From DATLWR01 sp035576205 (GTDB lineage Bacteria; Pseudomonadota; Zetaproteobacteria; Mariprofundales; Mariprofundaceae), in NCBI GenBank assembly GCA_035576205.1, contig DATLWR010000144.1:1-19780 (forward strand): a stretch of DNA of 19,780 nucleotides, given 5' to 3'. Both the position numbers and the translations under genes were made by a program. This document shows positions 1-9,689 of this stretch, in pieces. The notes under the pieces were generated by a model that was given only the letters and a program-made list of their open reading frames with translations, did not search any database and was not told the DNA's origin. Every line of letters starts with the position of its first letter. The first letter of the stretch is position 1.

Positions 1-2
1 CT

Positions 3-158
3 TTGCTCGCAATGTCCAACGGGATTTTGACAATATTTGGCTATCAATTGTCTGCAGTTCAGTACGGGTACGCCGCTTTAGGCCTTGGTTTGCTGCTCGG
101 CGCTACTACAAGACCTACACCCGAAGAAATCTCGGCAGCTCAAAACCATGACCTATGA
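3..158 (+). CDS. C-terminal fragment of an unidentified, probably membrane-associated protein
   Basis: An open frame enters from the left edge and runs 51 codons to a TGA at 156-158. The translation has a hydrophobic stretch (YGYAALGLGLLLGA, about residues 26-39 of the fragment) followed by a short polar tail ending in AAQNHDL, which resembles the end of an integral membrane protein. I do not recognise the family. Codon use differs from the rest of the window: ATA, AGA, TTA and several TTG codons occur here and are rare or absent in the neighbouring genes. The DNA is also visibly more AT-rich. Another frame is open over part of the same stretch (to about base 150), so the choice rests on the hydrophobic profile and is only moderately secure. 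Confidence 0.4.
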   Translation: MLAMSNGILTIFGYQLSAVQYGYAALGLGLLLGATTRPTPEEISAAQNHDL

Positions 159-212
159 GCATACTTATTTATTGAATGACCGCTTTTGGCCGAATTCGGA
201 CATTGTAGGATG

Positions 213-243
213 AATAAAAAAAGCGGAGCCGAAGCTCCGCTTT
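213..243 (-). terminator. Intrinsic terminator of the phosphorylase operon
   Basis: A perfect 10-bp stem (220-229 with 234-243) closes on a four-base loop that reads TTCG on the minus strand, the very stable C(UUCG)G tetraloop. Reading on the minus strand it is followed by a run of T (complement of 213-219). It begins 7 bases after the glgP stop codon. It could also act weakly on plus-strand transcripts from the gene at the left edge, where the downstream tract is TTTCTGTT. Confidence 0.92.
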
Positions 244-249
244 CTGTTG

Positions 250-2751
<2,502 letters not shown>

Positions 2752-2854
2752 CATTGTCACCTTGTTTCAAAGTCGCCGGCACCCTAATGCGACGGAGGGA
2801 AAATACACGTGACATTCCCCACTACCGGCGGGCGCGCATGCGACCTCTCTCCCG

Positions 2855-5410
2855 TCAGAGGTACTTCATCATGCCCATGTGCAGCGGATGCGACAAATCC
2901 GTATGGTACGGGTAGATGCGCACCTGGTAGGTGAAGTCGCCCGACTCCTGCAGCTCGAGATCGGCCGCAAACATGCCGTTCTCGACATGGTCCATCGGCA
3001 CCACCTTGTAGCGCTTGAAGCCGCCCGAACGGCTCGGACGCATCAGCACCACCTCGGCACGGAAATTGTCCGTCGTGACTCCGTCGCTATGGACCCGGAT
3101 CCTGACCGACACCGTCTCGCCGAACGGCCGTTCGAACGGTTCGGAGAGATCGCCGACCGCCTCCAGCGTCACCTTGTCCCACACCTTGCGGATCTTCGTT
3201 TTCCAGGCGGCAATCTCCTTGGCACGCTTGTAACCGTTGGCCGCCATCTCGACGCCGTGCCGGGAAGCCGGCAGGTAGAAGTGCTTGGTGTATTCGGAAA
3301 CCATGCGATCGGTATTGAACTCCGGAATACTGCTGATCTGGGCCCGCTTGGCGATCTTCACCCAGGCATCGGAATAGCCGCTCTCGTTGCGCTTGTAATA
3401 GGTCGGAATCACCTCGTGCCGCAGCAGGTGATAGAGTGACTCGGCATCCTCGCGGTTGCGCAGAGCATCGTCGCCGATATCGCGCTCGCCGCCGATCGCC
3501 CAGCCGTTGTCGCCGTGGAAACCCTCCGGCCACCAGCCGTCGAGGATGCTCAGGTTCGGGATGCCGTTCATCGCCGCCTTCATGCCGGAGGTGCCGGAGG
3601 CCTCCATCGGCCGGATCGGGTTGTTCAGCCACAGATCGACGCCGGAAACCAGATAGCGCGCCAGCGTCATGTCGTAGCCCTCCAGCATCAGCACCCGGCC
3701 GATGAAACCGGGTTTGCGGGAGATTTCATGAATGCGGCGGATCAGCGCCTGTCCTGGCATGTCGGCCGGATGCGCCTTGCCGGCGAACAGGAAGACCACC
3801 GGCTGGCCTGCCGAATCGAGCAGCTCCTTGAGCTTCGCCTCGTCCTCGAACAGCAGCGCGGCGCGCTTGTAGGTGGCGAAGCGGCGAGCGAAGCCGATCA
3901 CCAGCGTGCGCGCATCGAAGTTGGCGGTCAGCTGCTTGACCATCTGCGAACTCTCGCCGTTGCGCACGGCCTGGAACTCCAGATGCTGGCGGACGTACTG
4001 CAGCATGCGCTGCTTGTTGGTCTGGTGAATGCTCCAGAACAGCGGGTCCTGGATATCGTTGACCTTCTCCCAGAACTCGTGGTCCAGCATGCGGCCCCGC
4101 CAGCGTCCGCCCAGCACGCGGTCGAAGGTGCTGAACCACTCGGGAGAGAGCCAGTTCACGGCGTGCACGCCGTTGGTCACATAGGTCACCGGATTCTCCT
4201 CCGGTGTCAGATCCGGCCAGATCTGCTGGAACATCGCCGACGAGACCTCGCCGTGCAGCTTGGCAACGCCGTTGATGTAGGCTGAACCGTGGATGGCCAG
4301 CGCCGTCTGGTTGAAGCCGTCCGAACCGTGACCGAAATCGGCATGGCCCAGCGCATGCAGCCGTTCGAGCGATACGCCCAGCTCGCCGGCATAGTCAGCC
4401 AGATAGCGGTCGAAGAGCTCGTGCGTGAAGATGTCGTGACCGGCCGGCACCGGCGTATGGGTGGTGAATATCGTGCTGGGGCGCACCGCCTCCAGTGCCT
4501 CGTCGAAAGACAGCCCCGCGTTCTGGACCAGCTCGCGCATGCGCTCGAGGATCGTGAACGAGGCATGGCCTTCGTTGACATGCCAGACGGTCGGCTCGAT
4601 ACCGAGCAGGCGCAGTGCGCGCACGCCGCCAATACCCAGCACGATCTCCTGCTTGATACGGTTGACGATGCCGCCGCCGTAGAGCTGGTGGGTGATGTCG
4701 CGGCACTCTTCGCCGTTCTGCGGCAGATCGGTATCGAGCAGCACCATGCTGATGTGACCGGCCTGGGCCAGCCACACCTTCACGTCCATCTCGATGGCAT
4801 CGAAGGCCAGGCGGAAAAGCAGTTCCGAACCGTCCGGATTGCGGGCCGGCTGGATGCACAGGTCGTCGAAACGGTTGTCGCGATAGATGGCGACCTGCTG
4901 CCCCAGCGCATTGATTTCCTGCGTGAAGTAACCCTGCCGGTACAGCAGCCCGACCGCCGTGAACGGCAGGCCCAGGTCGCTCGCCGACTTGCAATGGTCG
5001 CCGGCCAGCATGCCAAGGCCGCCGGAATAGATCGGCAGCGATTCGTGCATGCCGAACTCGGCCGAAAAATAGGCGATATGGTGATCCTGCGCATCCTCGA
5101 AGGTATCGACGAACCACTGGTGCTCGTCCGACTTGTAGGCCTCGAAATCGGAAACCACGCCGTGGTACTGCGCCAGGAACGAACGATCCTTGGCCAGATC
5201 GTCGAGCCGCTCCTGGTTGACGCGTTTCAGGAAGGCCTTCGGATTGTGGCCGCAGATCGTCCACAGGTCCTCGTCCAGCTGATGAAACAGGGCGCGGGCG
5301 CTCGAATTCCACGAGAACCAGAGGTCGGAGGCGATCTCTTCGAGCCGCGACAGCGACTCGGGGATCTTCGGACAGAGGCGAAGCGAAAAAGCTTGGGCAT
5401 TATGGCGCAT
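2855..5410 (-). CDS. glgP: Alpha-glucan family phosphorylase (DUF3417-type GlgP)
   Basis: This 851-residue protein belongs to the second branch of glucan phosphorylases, the one with an N-terminal DUF3417 region, seen here as RLEEIASDLWFSWN followed by ARALFHQLDEDLW (residues about 20-50). The catalytic part carries FSAEFGMHESLPIYSGGLG (about 114-132), a typical block of this branch, and the PLP site EASGTSGMKAAMNG with its lysine near residue 611, then NLSILDGWWPEG. About 120 C-terminal residues beyond the catalytic core are rich in predicted beta strands. It should release glucose-1-phosphate from alpha-1,4-glucans; members of this branch are known from Thermotoga and archaea and often prefer maltodextrins. 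The start ATG at 5408-5410 has GGAG six bases upstream. It is the first gene of a two-gene minus-strand unit with classical glgP. The division of labour between the two is inference. Confidence 0.93.
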   Translation of the reverse strand: MRHNAQAFSLRLCPKIPESLSRLEEIASDLWFSWNSSARALFHQLDEDLWTICGHNPKAFLKRVNQERLDDLAKDRSFLAQYHGVVSDFEAYKSDEHQWFVDTFEDAQDHHIAYFSAEFGMHESLPIYSGGLGMLAGDHCKSASDLGLPFTAVGLLYRQGYFTQEINALGQQVAIYRDNRFDDLCIQPARNPDGSELLFRLAFDAIEMDVKVWLAQAGHISMVLLDTDLPQNGEECRDITHQLYGGGIVNRIKQEIVLGIGGVRALRLLGIEPTVWHVNEGHASFTILERMRELVQNAGLSFDEALEAVRPSTIFTTHTPVPAGHDIFTHELFDRYLADYAGELGVSLERLHALGHADFGHGSDGFNQTALAIHGSAYINGVAKLHGEVSSAMFQQIWPDLTPEENPVTYVTNGVHAVNWLSPEWFSTFDRVLGGRWRGRMLDHEFWEKVNDIQDPLFWSIHQTNKQRMLQYVRQHLEFQAVRNGESSQMVKQLTANFDARTLVIGFARRFATYKRAALLFEDEAKLKELLDSAGQPVVFLFAGKAHPADMPGQALIRRIHEISRKPGFIGRVLMLEGYDMTLARYLVSGVDLWLNNPIRPMEASGTSGMKAAMNGIPNLSILDGWWPEGFHGDNGWAIGGERDIGDDALRNREDAESLYHLLRHEVIPTYYKRNESGYSDAWVKIAKRAQISSIPEFNTDRMVSEYTKHFYLPASRHGVEMAANGYKRAKEIAAWKTKIRKVWDKVTLEAVGDLSEPFERPFGETVSVRIRVHSDGVTTDNFRAEVVLMRPSRSGGFKRYKVVPMDHVENGMFAADLELQESGDFTYQVRIYPYHTDLSHPLHMGMMKYL

Positions 5411-5898
5411 CGGGAGCTCCGGAACGGCTAAGAATTTCTATTAATCGAAGGCTCCACCCCCCTGCCTGCCATGTCAATGAACAACCTCCCCGTTGCATCA
5501 AAACATCCTTCTGGCACACCGGATATGGTATGCCGTCCTGGCGCAGCCACAACGGCTGCGGCCACCCTCTCCGCCATGCCCCTGGCATGCCGACAGAGTG
5601 CGCCAAGTCGTCGGAATCACGGCCAAACCCTGCCTCCGGCAAACAGCGGGAAATGTGTCATGGGGGAACCCGAATGGCCGACGGCGACGACATGAAACCC
5701 GGATAACGCCGATGGTCATTGTCACCCGACATGTGCGGATGCACAGGCATCGCGACGGTGCAATGGCCGGCGACGATATGGCCGGCTTCGCCGGCCGCTA
5801 TCGGGGCCGGGAGACGGTTTGAAAAACCGGTTTTCGCAACTATATTAGGGAACCGGACCCGCTTCGAAGAAGTCCGGGCCACTTCAAAGGAGATTGTC
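5411..5898. other. 488-base divergent intergenic control region, no convincing gene
   Basis: This region separates the minus-strand phosphorylases from the plus-strand peroxidase. The short frames inside it (such as 5471-5695) have no ribosome site and implausible composition, so I call no gene. It holds a perfect 7-bp hairpin CGCAGCC/GGCTGCG (5542-5560, loop ACAAC), a 7-bp hairpin GGCCGGC-TTC-GCCGGCC (5780-5796), and the peroxidase promoter at 5819-5846. A minus-strand TTGACA lies at 5477-5472, but no good -10 box follows it at normal spacing, so the phosphorylase promoter is not identified. I looked for riboswitch core motifs (for example the cobalamin GCCACTG box) and saw none. Confidence 0.6.
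5819..5846 (+). promoter_or_regulatory. Sigma70-type promoter of the cytochrome c peroxidase gene, with a palindrome in the spacer
   Basis: TTGAAA (5819-5824), a 16-base spacer, then TATATT (5841-5846) match the -35 and -10 consensus at five of six positions each. The spacer contains a perfect 12-base palindrome, AAAACCGGTTTT (5823-5834), overlapping the -35 edge. A protein bound there could block RNA polymerase, but no regulator is known from this window. Confidence 0.7.
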
Positions 5899-6942
5899 AT
5901 GAAATTCCCCTCCCGCCTTGCAACCCTTTCCCTGCTGCCGGCAGCCTGTCTGCTCGCCGCCGGCCTGCTTTCCGCCACCCCGGCCGAAGCCGGCGCCCTT
6001 TCCGACTGGAAACTGCCGCCGGTGCCGGTGCCGGCCGACAATCCGCAGACCAAGGAAAAGATCGAGCTAGGCCACCAGCTTATTTTCGATACCCGCCTGT
6101 CGAAGAACGACTCGATGAGCTGCGCCGGCTGCCATCTGCCGTTTGCCGGCGGTGCCGGCCATACGGCACGCGCCTTTGGCCACGGCGGCGAACTCGGCCG
6201 CTGGGCGCCGTCGTGGGTCAATGCCGCCTATTACAGCTCACTGTTCTGGGACGGCCGTGCCAACTCGCTGGAGCAGCAGACCGGCCTGCTTCCGGACCAC
6301 ATGGGTCCGGTCAGTGCCCCGGGAGAAATGGCCGGCGATGTCGATGAAGTGGTCAAGAAACTGAATGCCATTCCGGCCTACAAGAAGGAGTTCAACAAGG
6401 TATTCGGCGAAGACGCGACGCGGGAGAATATCGCCAAGGCCATCGCTTCCTATGAACGCACGCTGGTGGCCACCGACTCGCCCTTCCAGCGCTACGTCAA
6501 CGGCGACGAGAAGGCCATCTCGGCCGCCGCCAAGCGTGGCTTCGCGCTATTTCAGGGCAAGGCGCTCTGCATCACCTGCCATACGCCGCCGCTGCTGACC
6601 GACAACGGCTTCCACAATATCGGCGTGCCGCAGGTCGGACCGCTGAAGGAAGATCTCGGCCGCTATGAGGTGACCAAGGACAATGCCGACAAGGGCGCTT
6701 TCAAGACCCCGTCGCTCTACAACTCGGCATCCTTCACCTTCTTCATGCACGATGGCGCCATGTCGACGCTGGAGCAGGTGGTCGACCACTACAACATGGG
6801 TGGCAATCCGAAGGATCCGAATCAGGACAGCCTGATCCAGCCGCTGAAGCTGACCGGCAAGGAGAAGTCCGACCTGATCGCCTTCCTCAAGACGCTGACC
6901 GACAAGAAGCTGGACCGTATCAGCCGTCCGTCGCTGCCCTGA
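5899..6942 (+). CDS. Di-haem cytochrome c peroxidase (CCP/MauG family), periplasmic
   Basis: The 347-residue product should reduce hydrogen peroxide to water in the periplasm with electrons from c-type cytochromes. A Sec signal peptide covers about residues 1-31 (hydrophobic core SLLPAACLLAAGLLSA, then a likely cut after PAEA). Two haem-binding CxxCH sites are present: CAGCH at 75-79 and CITCH at 224-228. FFMHDG (M283) matches the usual distal methionine ligand of the high-potential haem, and PGEM (E143) fits the catalytic glutamate region; both assignments are by family analogy. The frame is open further upstream, but ATG 5899 has AAAGGAGA (5886-5893) at 5-base spacing and begins exactly at the signal peptide. 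The gene is monocistronic, with its own promoter and strong terminator. A MauG-like protein-modifying role is less likely because no substrate genes are adjacent. Confidence 0.93.
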   Translation: MKFPSRLATLSLLPAACLLAAGLLSATPAEAGALSDWKLPPVPVPADNPQTKEKIELGHQLIFDTRLSKNDSMSCAGCHLPFAGGAGHTARAFGHGGELGRWAPSWVNAAYYSSLFWDGRANSLEQQTGLLPDHMGPVSAPGEMAGDVDEVVKKLNAIPAYKKEFNKVFGEDATRENIAKAIASYERTLVATDSPFQRYVNGDEKAISAAAKRGFALFQGKALCITCHTPPLLTDNGFHNIGVPQVGPLKEDLGRYEVTKDNADKGAFKTPSLYNSASFTFFMHDGAMSTLEQVVDHYNMGGNPKDPNQDSLIQPLKLTGKEKSDLIAFLKTLTDKKLDRISRPSLP

Positions 6943-6966
6943 TTCGCTGGCAACAGCCGTATCCGC

Positions 6967-6996
6967 AAGGGCGGGCCAAACGGCCCGCCCTTTTTT
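6967..6996 (+). terminator. Strong intrinsic terminator after the peroxidase gene
   Basis: A perfect 9-bp GC-rich stem, GGGCGGGCC (6969-6977) with GGCCCGCCC (6982-6990), has loop AAAC and is followed directly by six T (6991-6996). Flanking AA (6967-6968) can extend the stem by pairing with the first T residues. It starts 24 bases after the peroxidase stop codon. Confidence 0.95.
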
Positions 6997-7081
6997 GTTG
7001 CGAGAGTCTCATCAGGTTGCCGCCGATGGGCTATGATACGGGCGTGAAGTTACGGCTTCTTGAGAAGGGAGTGGAGGTGCG

Positions 7082-8542
7082 ATGACGGAGGGAGCCAGCA
7101 GCCTGACCTATGCCGTACGTCCGGCCGTGCTGGGCAAGTATCTCGGCCAGCTCGGTCTGATGCTGGCGCTGCTCACCGTCGTTCCTTTCGTCGCCTCCCT
7201 GATCTTCGGGGAATACGCATTTTCCCACCGCTATCTTGCCGTCATTGCCGTGCTGCTGCTCGTGGCAGTGCCGCTGTCGCGCCTGCCCACGCCCGAACGG
7301 GTACAGCTGAACGAGGCGCTGGTCATCACTGCTCTCGCCTTCGCCATCGCCCCGCTGCTGATGATCTATCCGATGATGGGTGCCGGCCTGACCGCCATGG
7401 ATGCGCTTTTCGAAGCCGTATCGGCCGTCACCACCACGGGCCTCTCCACCCTCACCTCGGTGGAGGGCATGCCGCACACCTTTCTGTTCGCCCGTGCCTG
7501 GATGCAATGGTACGGCGGCCTGGGCATCGTCGTGCTCTCCATAGCTCTCCTGATGGGGCATCACATCACGGCCCGGCAACTGTCGGAGAGCGTCGGCAGC
7601 GACAACCTCGCTACCACGGCACGCACCCACGCCCGGCGCATGCTGATCGTCTACCTCGGCCTGACACTCTTCGGCATCGTCCTGCTCTGGCTGCTGATCG
7701 ACAACGGGGAGCTGGCGCTGGATTTCATCCTTTCGGCCGTCTCCACCGGCGGCTTCGCGCCGCTTGATCGCAGCCTGGCCGGACTCGACAGTGAAGGCGG
7801 CCATGCCGTGGTGACCCTCTTCTCGCTGGCCGGGGCGCTGCCGCTGGTGCTCTACTACCGCCTGTGGAACCGCGACTGGCGCGCTGTTGCGACTGACCTC
7901 GAACTGCGGGCGCTGGTGGCCGCCTGCCTGTTCTTCGCGCTCATCCTCACCCTGCTCTTTCACACCATGCACGGTTTTGGCTGGGCGCAGTCCATCCGGC
8001 ACGGCCTGCTGCTCGGCATCTCGGCGCAGACGACGACCGGCTTTTCGACACTGGATATCAGTGGTCTCGGCAACATGTTTCTGGGTGTCCTGATCGCGGC
8101 GATGGCCGTCGGCGGCGGCATCGGCTCCACGGCGGGCGGCTTCAAGATCCTGCGTCTCCTGATCCTGCTGCGCCTCTTGCAGATGGTGCTGCGTCGCTCC
8201 TCCATGCCGAGCCATGCCGTCATCGAACCGAAACTGGGCGGGCGCGTGCTCGAGGACGACGACATCGTGCAGGCGCTGTTCATCATCCTGCTGTTCGCCC
8301 TCGTGGTATTCTTCTCCTGGCTGCTCTTCCTCTATTTCGGCTATGCTCCCCTGCGGGCCCTGTTCGAGGTGGTATCGGCAACGGGTACGGTGGGACTCTC
8401 CACCGGCATCAGCGGACCGGCACTGCCATCGCCGCTGAAGCTGCTGCTCTGCGCCGACATGCTGCTGGGCCGAATTGACATCGTGGCGCTGCTGGTGGTG
8501 CTCTATCCGCCCACCTGGATCGGCCGCCGCGTGGAGGCATGA
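7082..8542 (+). CDS. trkH: TrkH/KtrB-family potassium uptake channel subunit
   Basis: This 486-residue membrane protein forms the ion-conducting part of a Trk-type potassium uptake system. The four pore-loop signatures of the superfamily appear in order: VTTTGLS (116-122), STGGF (221-225), QTTTGFS (316-322) and ATGTVGLS (433-440), each keeping the filter glycine. GGGIGSTAGGFKILR (344-358) is the conserved block after the third pore loop. About ten hydrophobic segments are seen, as expected. ATG 7082 has GGAGGTG (7073-7079) just upstream. A possible -10 box TATGAT lies at 7032-7037, without a good -35 partner. The reading frame overlaps the next gene, a cytosolic TrkA-like gating protein, by 4 bases (ATGA), so the two are almost certainly made together. 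Confidence 0.93.
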   Translation: MTEGASSLTYAVRPAVLGKYLGQLGLMLALLTVVPFVASLIFGEYAFSHRYLAVIAVLLLVAVPLSRLPTPERVQLNEALVITALAFAIAPLLMIYPMMGAGLTAMDALFEAVSAVTTTGLSTLTSVEGMPHTFLFARAWMQWYGGLGIVVLSIALLMGHHITARQLSESVGSDNLATTARTHARRMLIVYLGLTLFGIVLLWLLIDNGELALDFILSAVSTGGFAPLDRSLAGLDSEGGHAVVTLFSLAGALPLVLYYRLWNRDWRAVATDLELRALVAACLFFALILTLLFHTMHGFGWAQSIRHGLLLGISAQTTTGFSTLDISGLGNMFLGVLIAAMAVGGGIGSTAGGFKILRLLILLRLLQMVLRRSSMPSHAVIEPKLGGRVLEDDDIVQALFIILLFALVVFFSWLLFLYFGYAPLRALFEVVSATGTVGLSTGISGPALPSPLKLLLCADMLLGRIDIVALLVVLYPPTWIGRRVEA

Positions 8543-9198
8543 TGCGGGCAGTCTTTATCGGTGCGACCTCACTGGCGGTAATCACAGCCAGGCTGCTGCT
8601 CAAACGCGGCCAGGAGGTGGTCATCGTCGAGCAGAACAAGGAGGTCATCGAGGCCCTGTCCGGCGAACTTGACTGCGGTTTCCTGCACGGCGACGGCAGC
8701 AAGCCGGCGATCCTGCGCGAGGCCGACCCGGCCAAGACCGACGTGCTCTTCTGCCTGACCGGTAACGACCAGGCCAACATCATCGCCAGCCTGGTCGGTC
8801 GGTCGCTCGGTTTTCCGCGCATCGTCACGAAGATCGAGGACCCTGAATTCGAGCATATCTGCATCGAGCTGGGACTCGACGGCACCATCATCCCCGGCCG
8901 CACCATCGGCCGCTATCTCGCCGACATGCTGGAGGGCCAGGATCCGCTGGAACTGTCGACGATGATCCGCGAAGACGCGCGCATCTTTTCGCTGGTGGCG
9001 CGCGAGGAGAGTGCCGTCCCCCTGCGGGAGCTGAAGCTGCCGAAGCCGACCCGCGTCGTCTGCCTCTATCGCGCCGGCAAGCTGATCATTCCCGACGGCG
9101 ATACGGAGCTGAAGGTGGACGACGAGGTGGTGGTGATCACCGACCGCAAGAGCCTGCCGGCCCTGCAGGAGCAGTGGGGAATGCCCGGCGCTGCCTGA
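8539..9198 (+). CDS. Single-RCK TrkA/KtrA-like potassium channel regulator
   Basis: The 219-residue soluble protein has one RCK unit: an N-terminal Rossmann-like domain (about 1-130) and a C-terminal RCK_C domain (about 135-215, ending in VDDEVVVITDRKSL). It should form the cytosolic gating ring for the TrkH protein encoded just upstream, sensing nucleotide. E. coli TrkA has two such units and about 458 residues; this is a half-size KtrA-like form. The start overlaps the trkH stop in ATGA, with GGAGG at 8533-8537, which indicates translational coupling; a second ATG follows directly. Unusually, the nucleotide-binding loop reads GATSLA (8-13) where the family normally has GxGxxG; only the first glycine is kept. 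The acidic residue at the end of the second strand (E31 in VVIVEQN) is retained. Confidence 0.88.
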   Translation: MMRAVFIGATSLAVITARLLLKRGQEVVIVEQNKEVIEALSGELDCGFLHGDGSKPAILREADPAKTDVLFCLTGNDQANIIASLVGRSLGFPRIVTKIEDPEFEHICIELGLDGTIIPGRTIGRYLADMLEGQDPLELSTMIREDARIFSLVAREESAVPLRELKLPKPTRVVCLYRAGKLIIPDGDTELKVDDEVVVITDRKSLPALQEQWGMPGAA

Positions 9199-9252
9199 AG
9201 CCCCGCCACCCTCCTCCATACCCGGCCTGCATGTACTCCTCCCGCGGAACTT

Positions 9253-9275
9253 TTCCACCCTTCGGGAAGGTGGAA
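9253..9275. repeat. Inverted repeat just upstream of the lipoprotein promoter
   Basis: TTCCACC (9253-9259) pairs with GGTGGAA (9269-9275). With one bulged C the stem extends to nine pairs around a CGGG loop. No T-run follows, so it is a poor terminator for the upstream trk pair. It ends four bases before an extended -10 promoter and covers the place of the -35 box, so it may be an operator. Confidence 0.5.
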
Positions 9276-9278
9276 CCC

Positions 9279-9287
9279 TGCTATAAT
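9279..9287 (+). promoter_or_regulatory. Extended -10 promoter of the glycine-zipper lipoprotein gene
   Basis: TGCTATAAT is a perfect extended -10 element (TGn followed by consensus TATAAT). No -35 hexamer is recognisable at 16-18 bases upstream, which is typical for extended -10 promoters. The expected start of transcription is about 17-20 bases before the ATG at 9312. Confidence 0.72.
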
Positions 9288-9311
9288 GCGAGCAACCACA
9301 GGGGGTCTGCC

Positions 9312-9638
9312 ATGAAATATCTTCCCTTATTGCTTTGTCTGGCCCTTGCCGCCTGCGCCACGGACGAACAGCGCGACTCCGCCGTGACGGGCGGTGCCAT
9401 CGGTGCGGCGGCGGGTGCCATCATCGGTTCCGGCAACGGCCGGGCGGTCGAGGGCGCGGTAGTCGGTGGCGCCATCGGTGCCGCAACCGGCGCCGTGCTG
9501 GGGGATCCGCAGCGCGGGGACTACCAGGGTGATTATCGACGCGGTCATCGCGGCGAGCATGAAGACGAATACGAACGTGAAGGCGGTGGCGAACACCGCC
9601 ATTACCATCGCCACGACCACGACGAGGGTGACGACTGA
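9312..9638 (+). CDS. Small glycine-zipper lipoprotein with His/Asp/Glu-rich tail
   Basis: The 108-residue product has a short lipoprotein signal with lipobox LAAC (lipidated Cys15). Two near-identical glycine-zipper segments follow, GGAIGAAAGAIIG (27-39) and GGAIGAATGAVLG (52-64). These resemble the zipper of outer-membrane lipoproteins of the SlyB/Pcp and OsmB kind, where it inserts into or lies along the membrane. Residues from about 68 onward are very polar, with many His, Asp, Glu and Arg (HRHYHRHDHDEGDD at the end), unlike those known proteins. The tail could bind divalent metals; this is inference. ATG 9312 has AGGGGG (9300-9305) six bases upstream and an extended -10 promoter; the longer open frame from 9174 is not used because it would bury the signal peptide. 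It is probably anchored in the outer membrane; its cellular role is unknown. Confidence 0.82.
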   Translation: MKYLPLLLCLALAACATDEQRDSAVTGGAIGAAAGAIIGSGNGRAVEGAVVGGAIGAATGAVLGDPQRGDYQGDYRRGHRGEHEDEYEREGGGEHRHYHRHDHDEGDD

Positions 9639-9649
9639 CAGTGGACCGA

Positions 9650-9680
9650 CCGGTGATTGGCCTCGCGGGCCAATCACCGG
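9650..9680. terminator. Long perfect hairpin between convergent lipoprotein genes
   Basis: CCGGTGATTGGCC (9650-9662) and its exact reverse complement (9668-9680) form a 13-bp stem with loop TCGCG. It sits 11 bases after one stop codon and 9 bases from the other, between two convergent genes. That position suggests a shared two-way terminator, but neither side has a clear T-run; protection of RNA 3' ends is another possibility. Confidence 0.6.
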
Positions 9681-9689
9681 CGCTGCCAG

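Noticed and set aside
5471..5695. Small open frame in the region between the phosphorylases and the peroxidase
   Set aside because: No ribosome site, no hydrophobic or conserved-looking segment, and overlapping frames of equal quality on both strands; most likely chance.
5719..5898. 60-codon N-terminal extension of the cytochrome c peroxidase frame
   Set aside because: It would run through the promoter and put the signal peptide inside the protein; ATG 5899 has a perfect ribosome site directly before the signal sequence.
5411..5898. Possible riboswitch or small RNA in the long intergenic region
   Set aside because: Two short perfect hairpins are present, but no conserved riboswitch core and no promoter-terminator pair for a small RNA could be recognised.
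9174..9311. 46-codon N-terminal extension of the glycine-zipper lipoprotein
   Set aside because: It overlaps the end of the TrkA-like gene and the extended -10 promoter and would abolish the lipoprotein signal.
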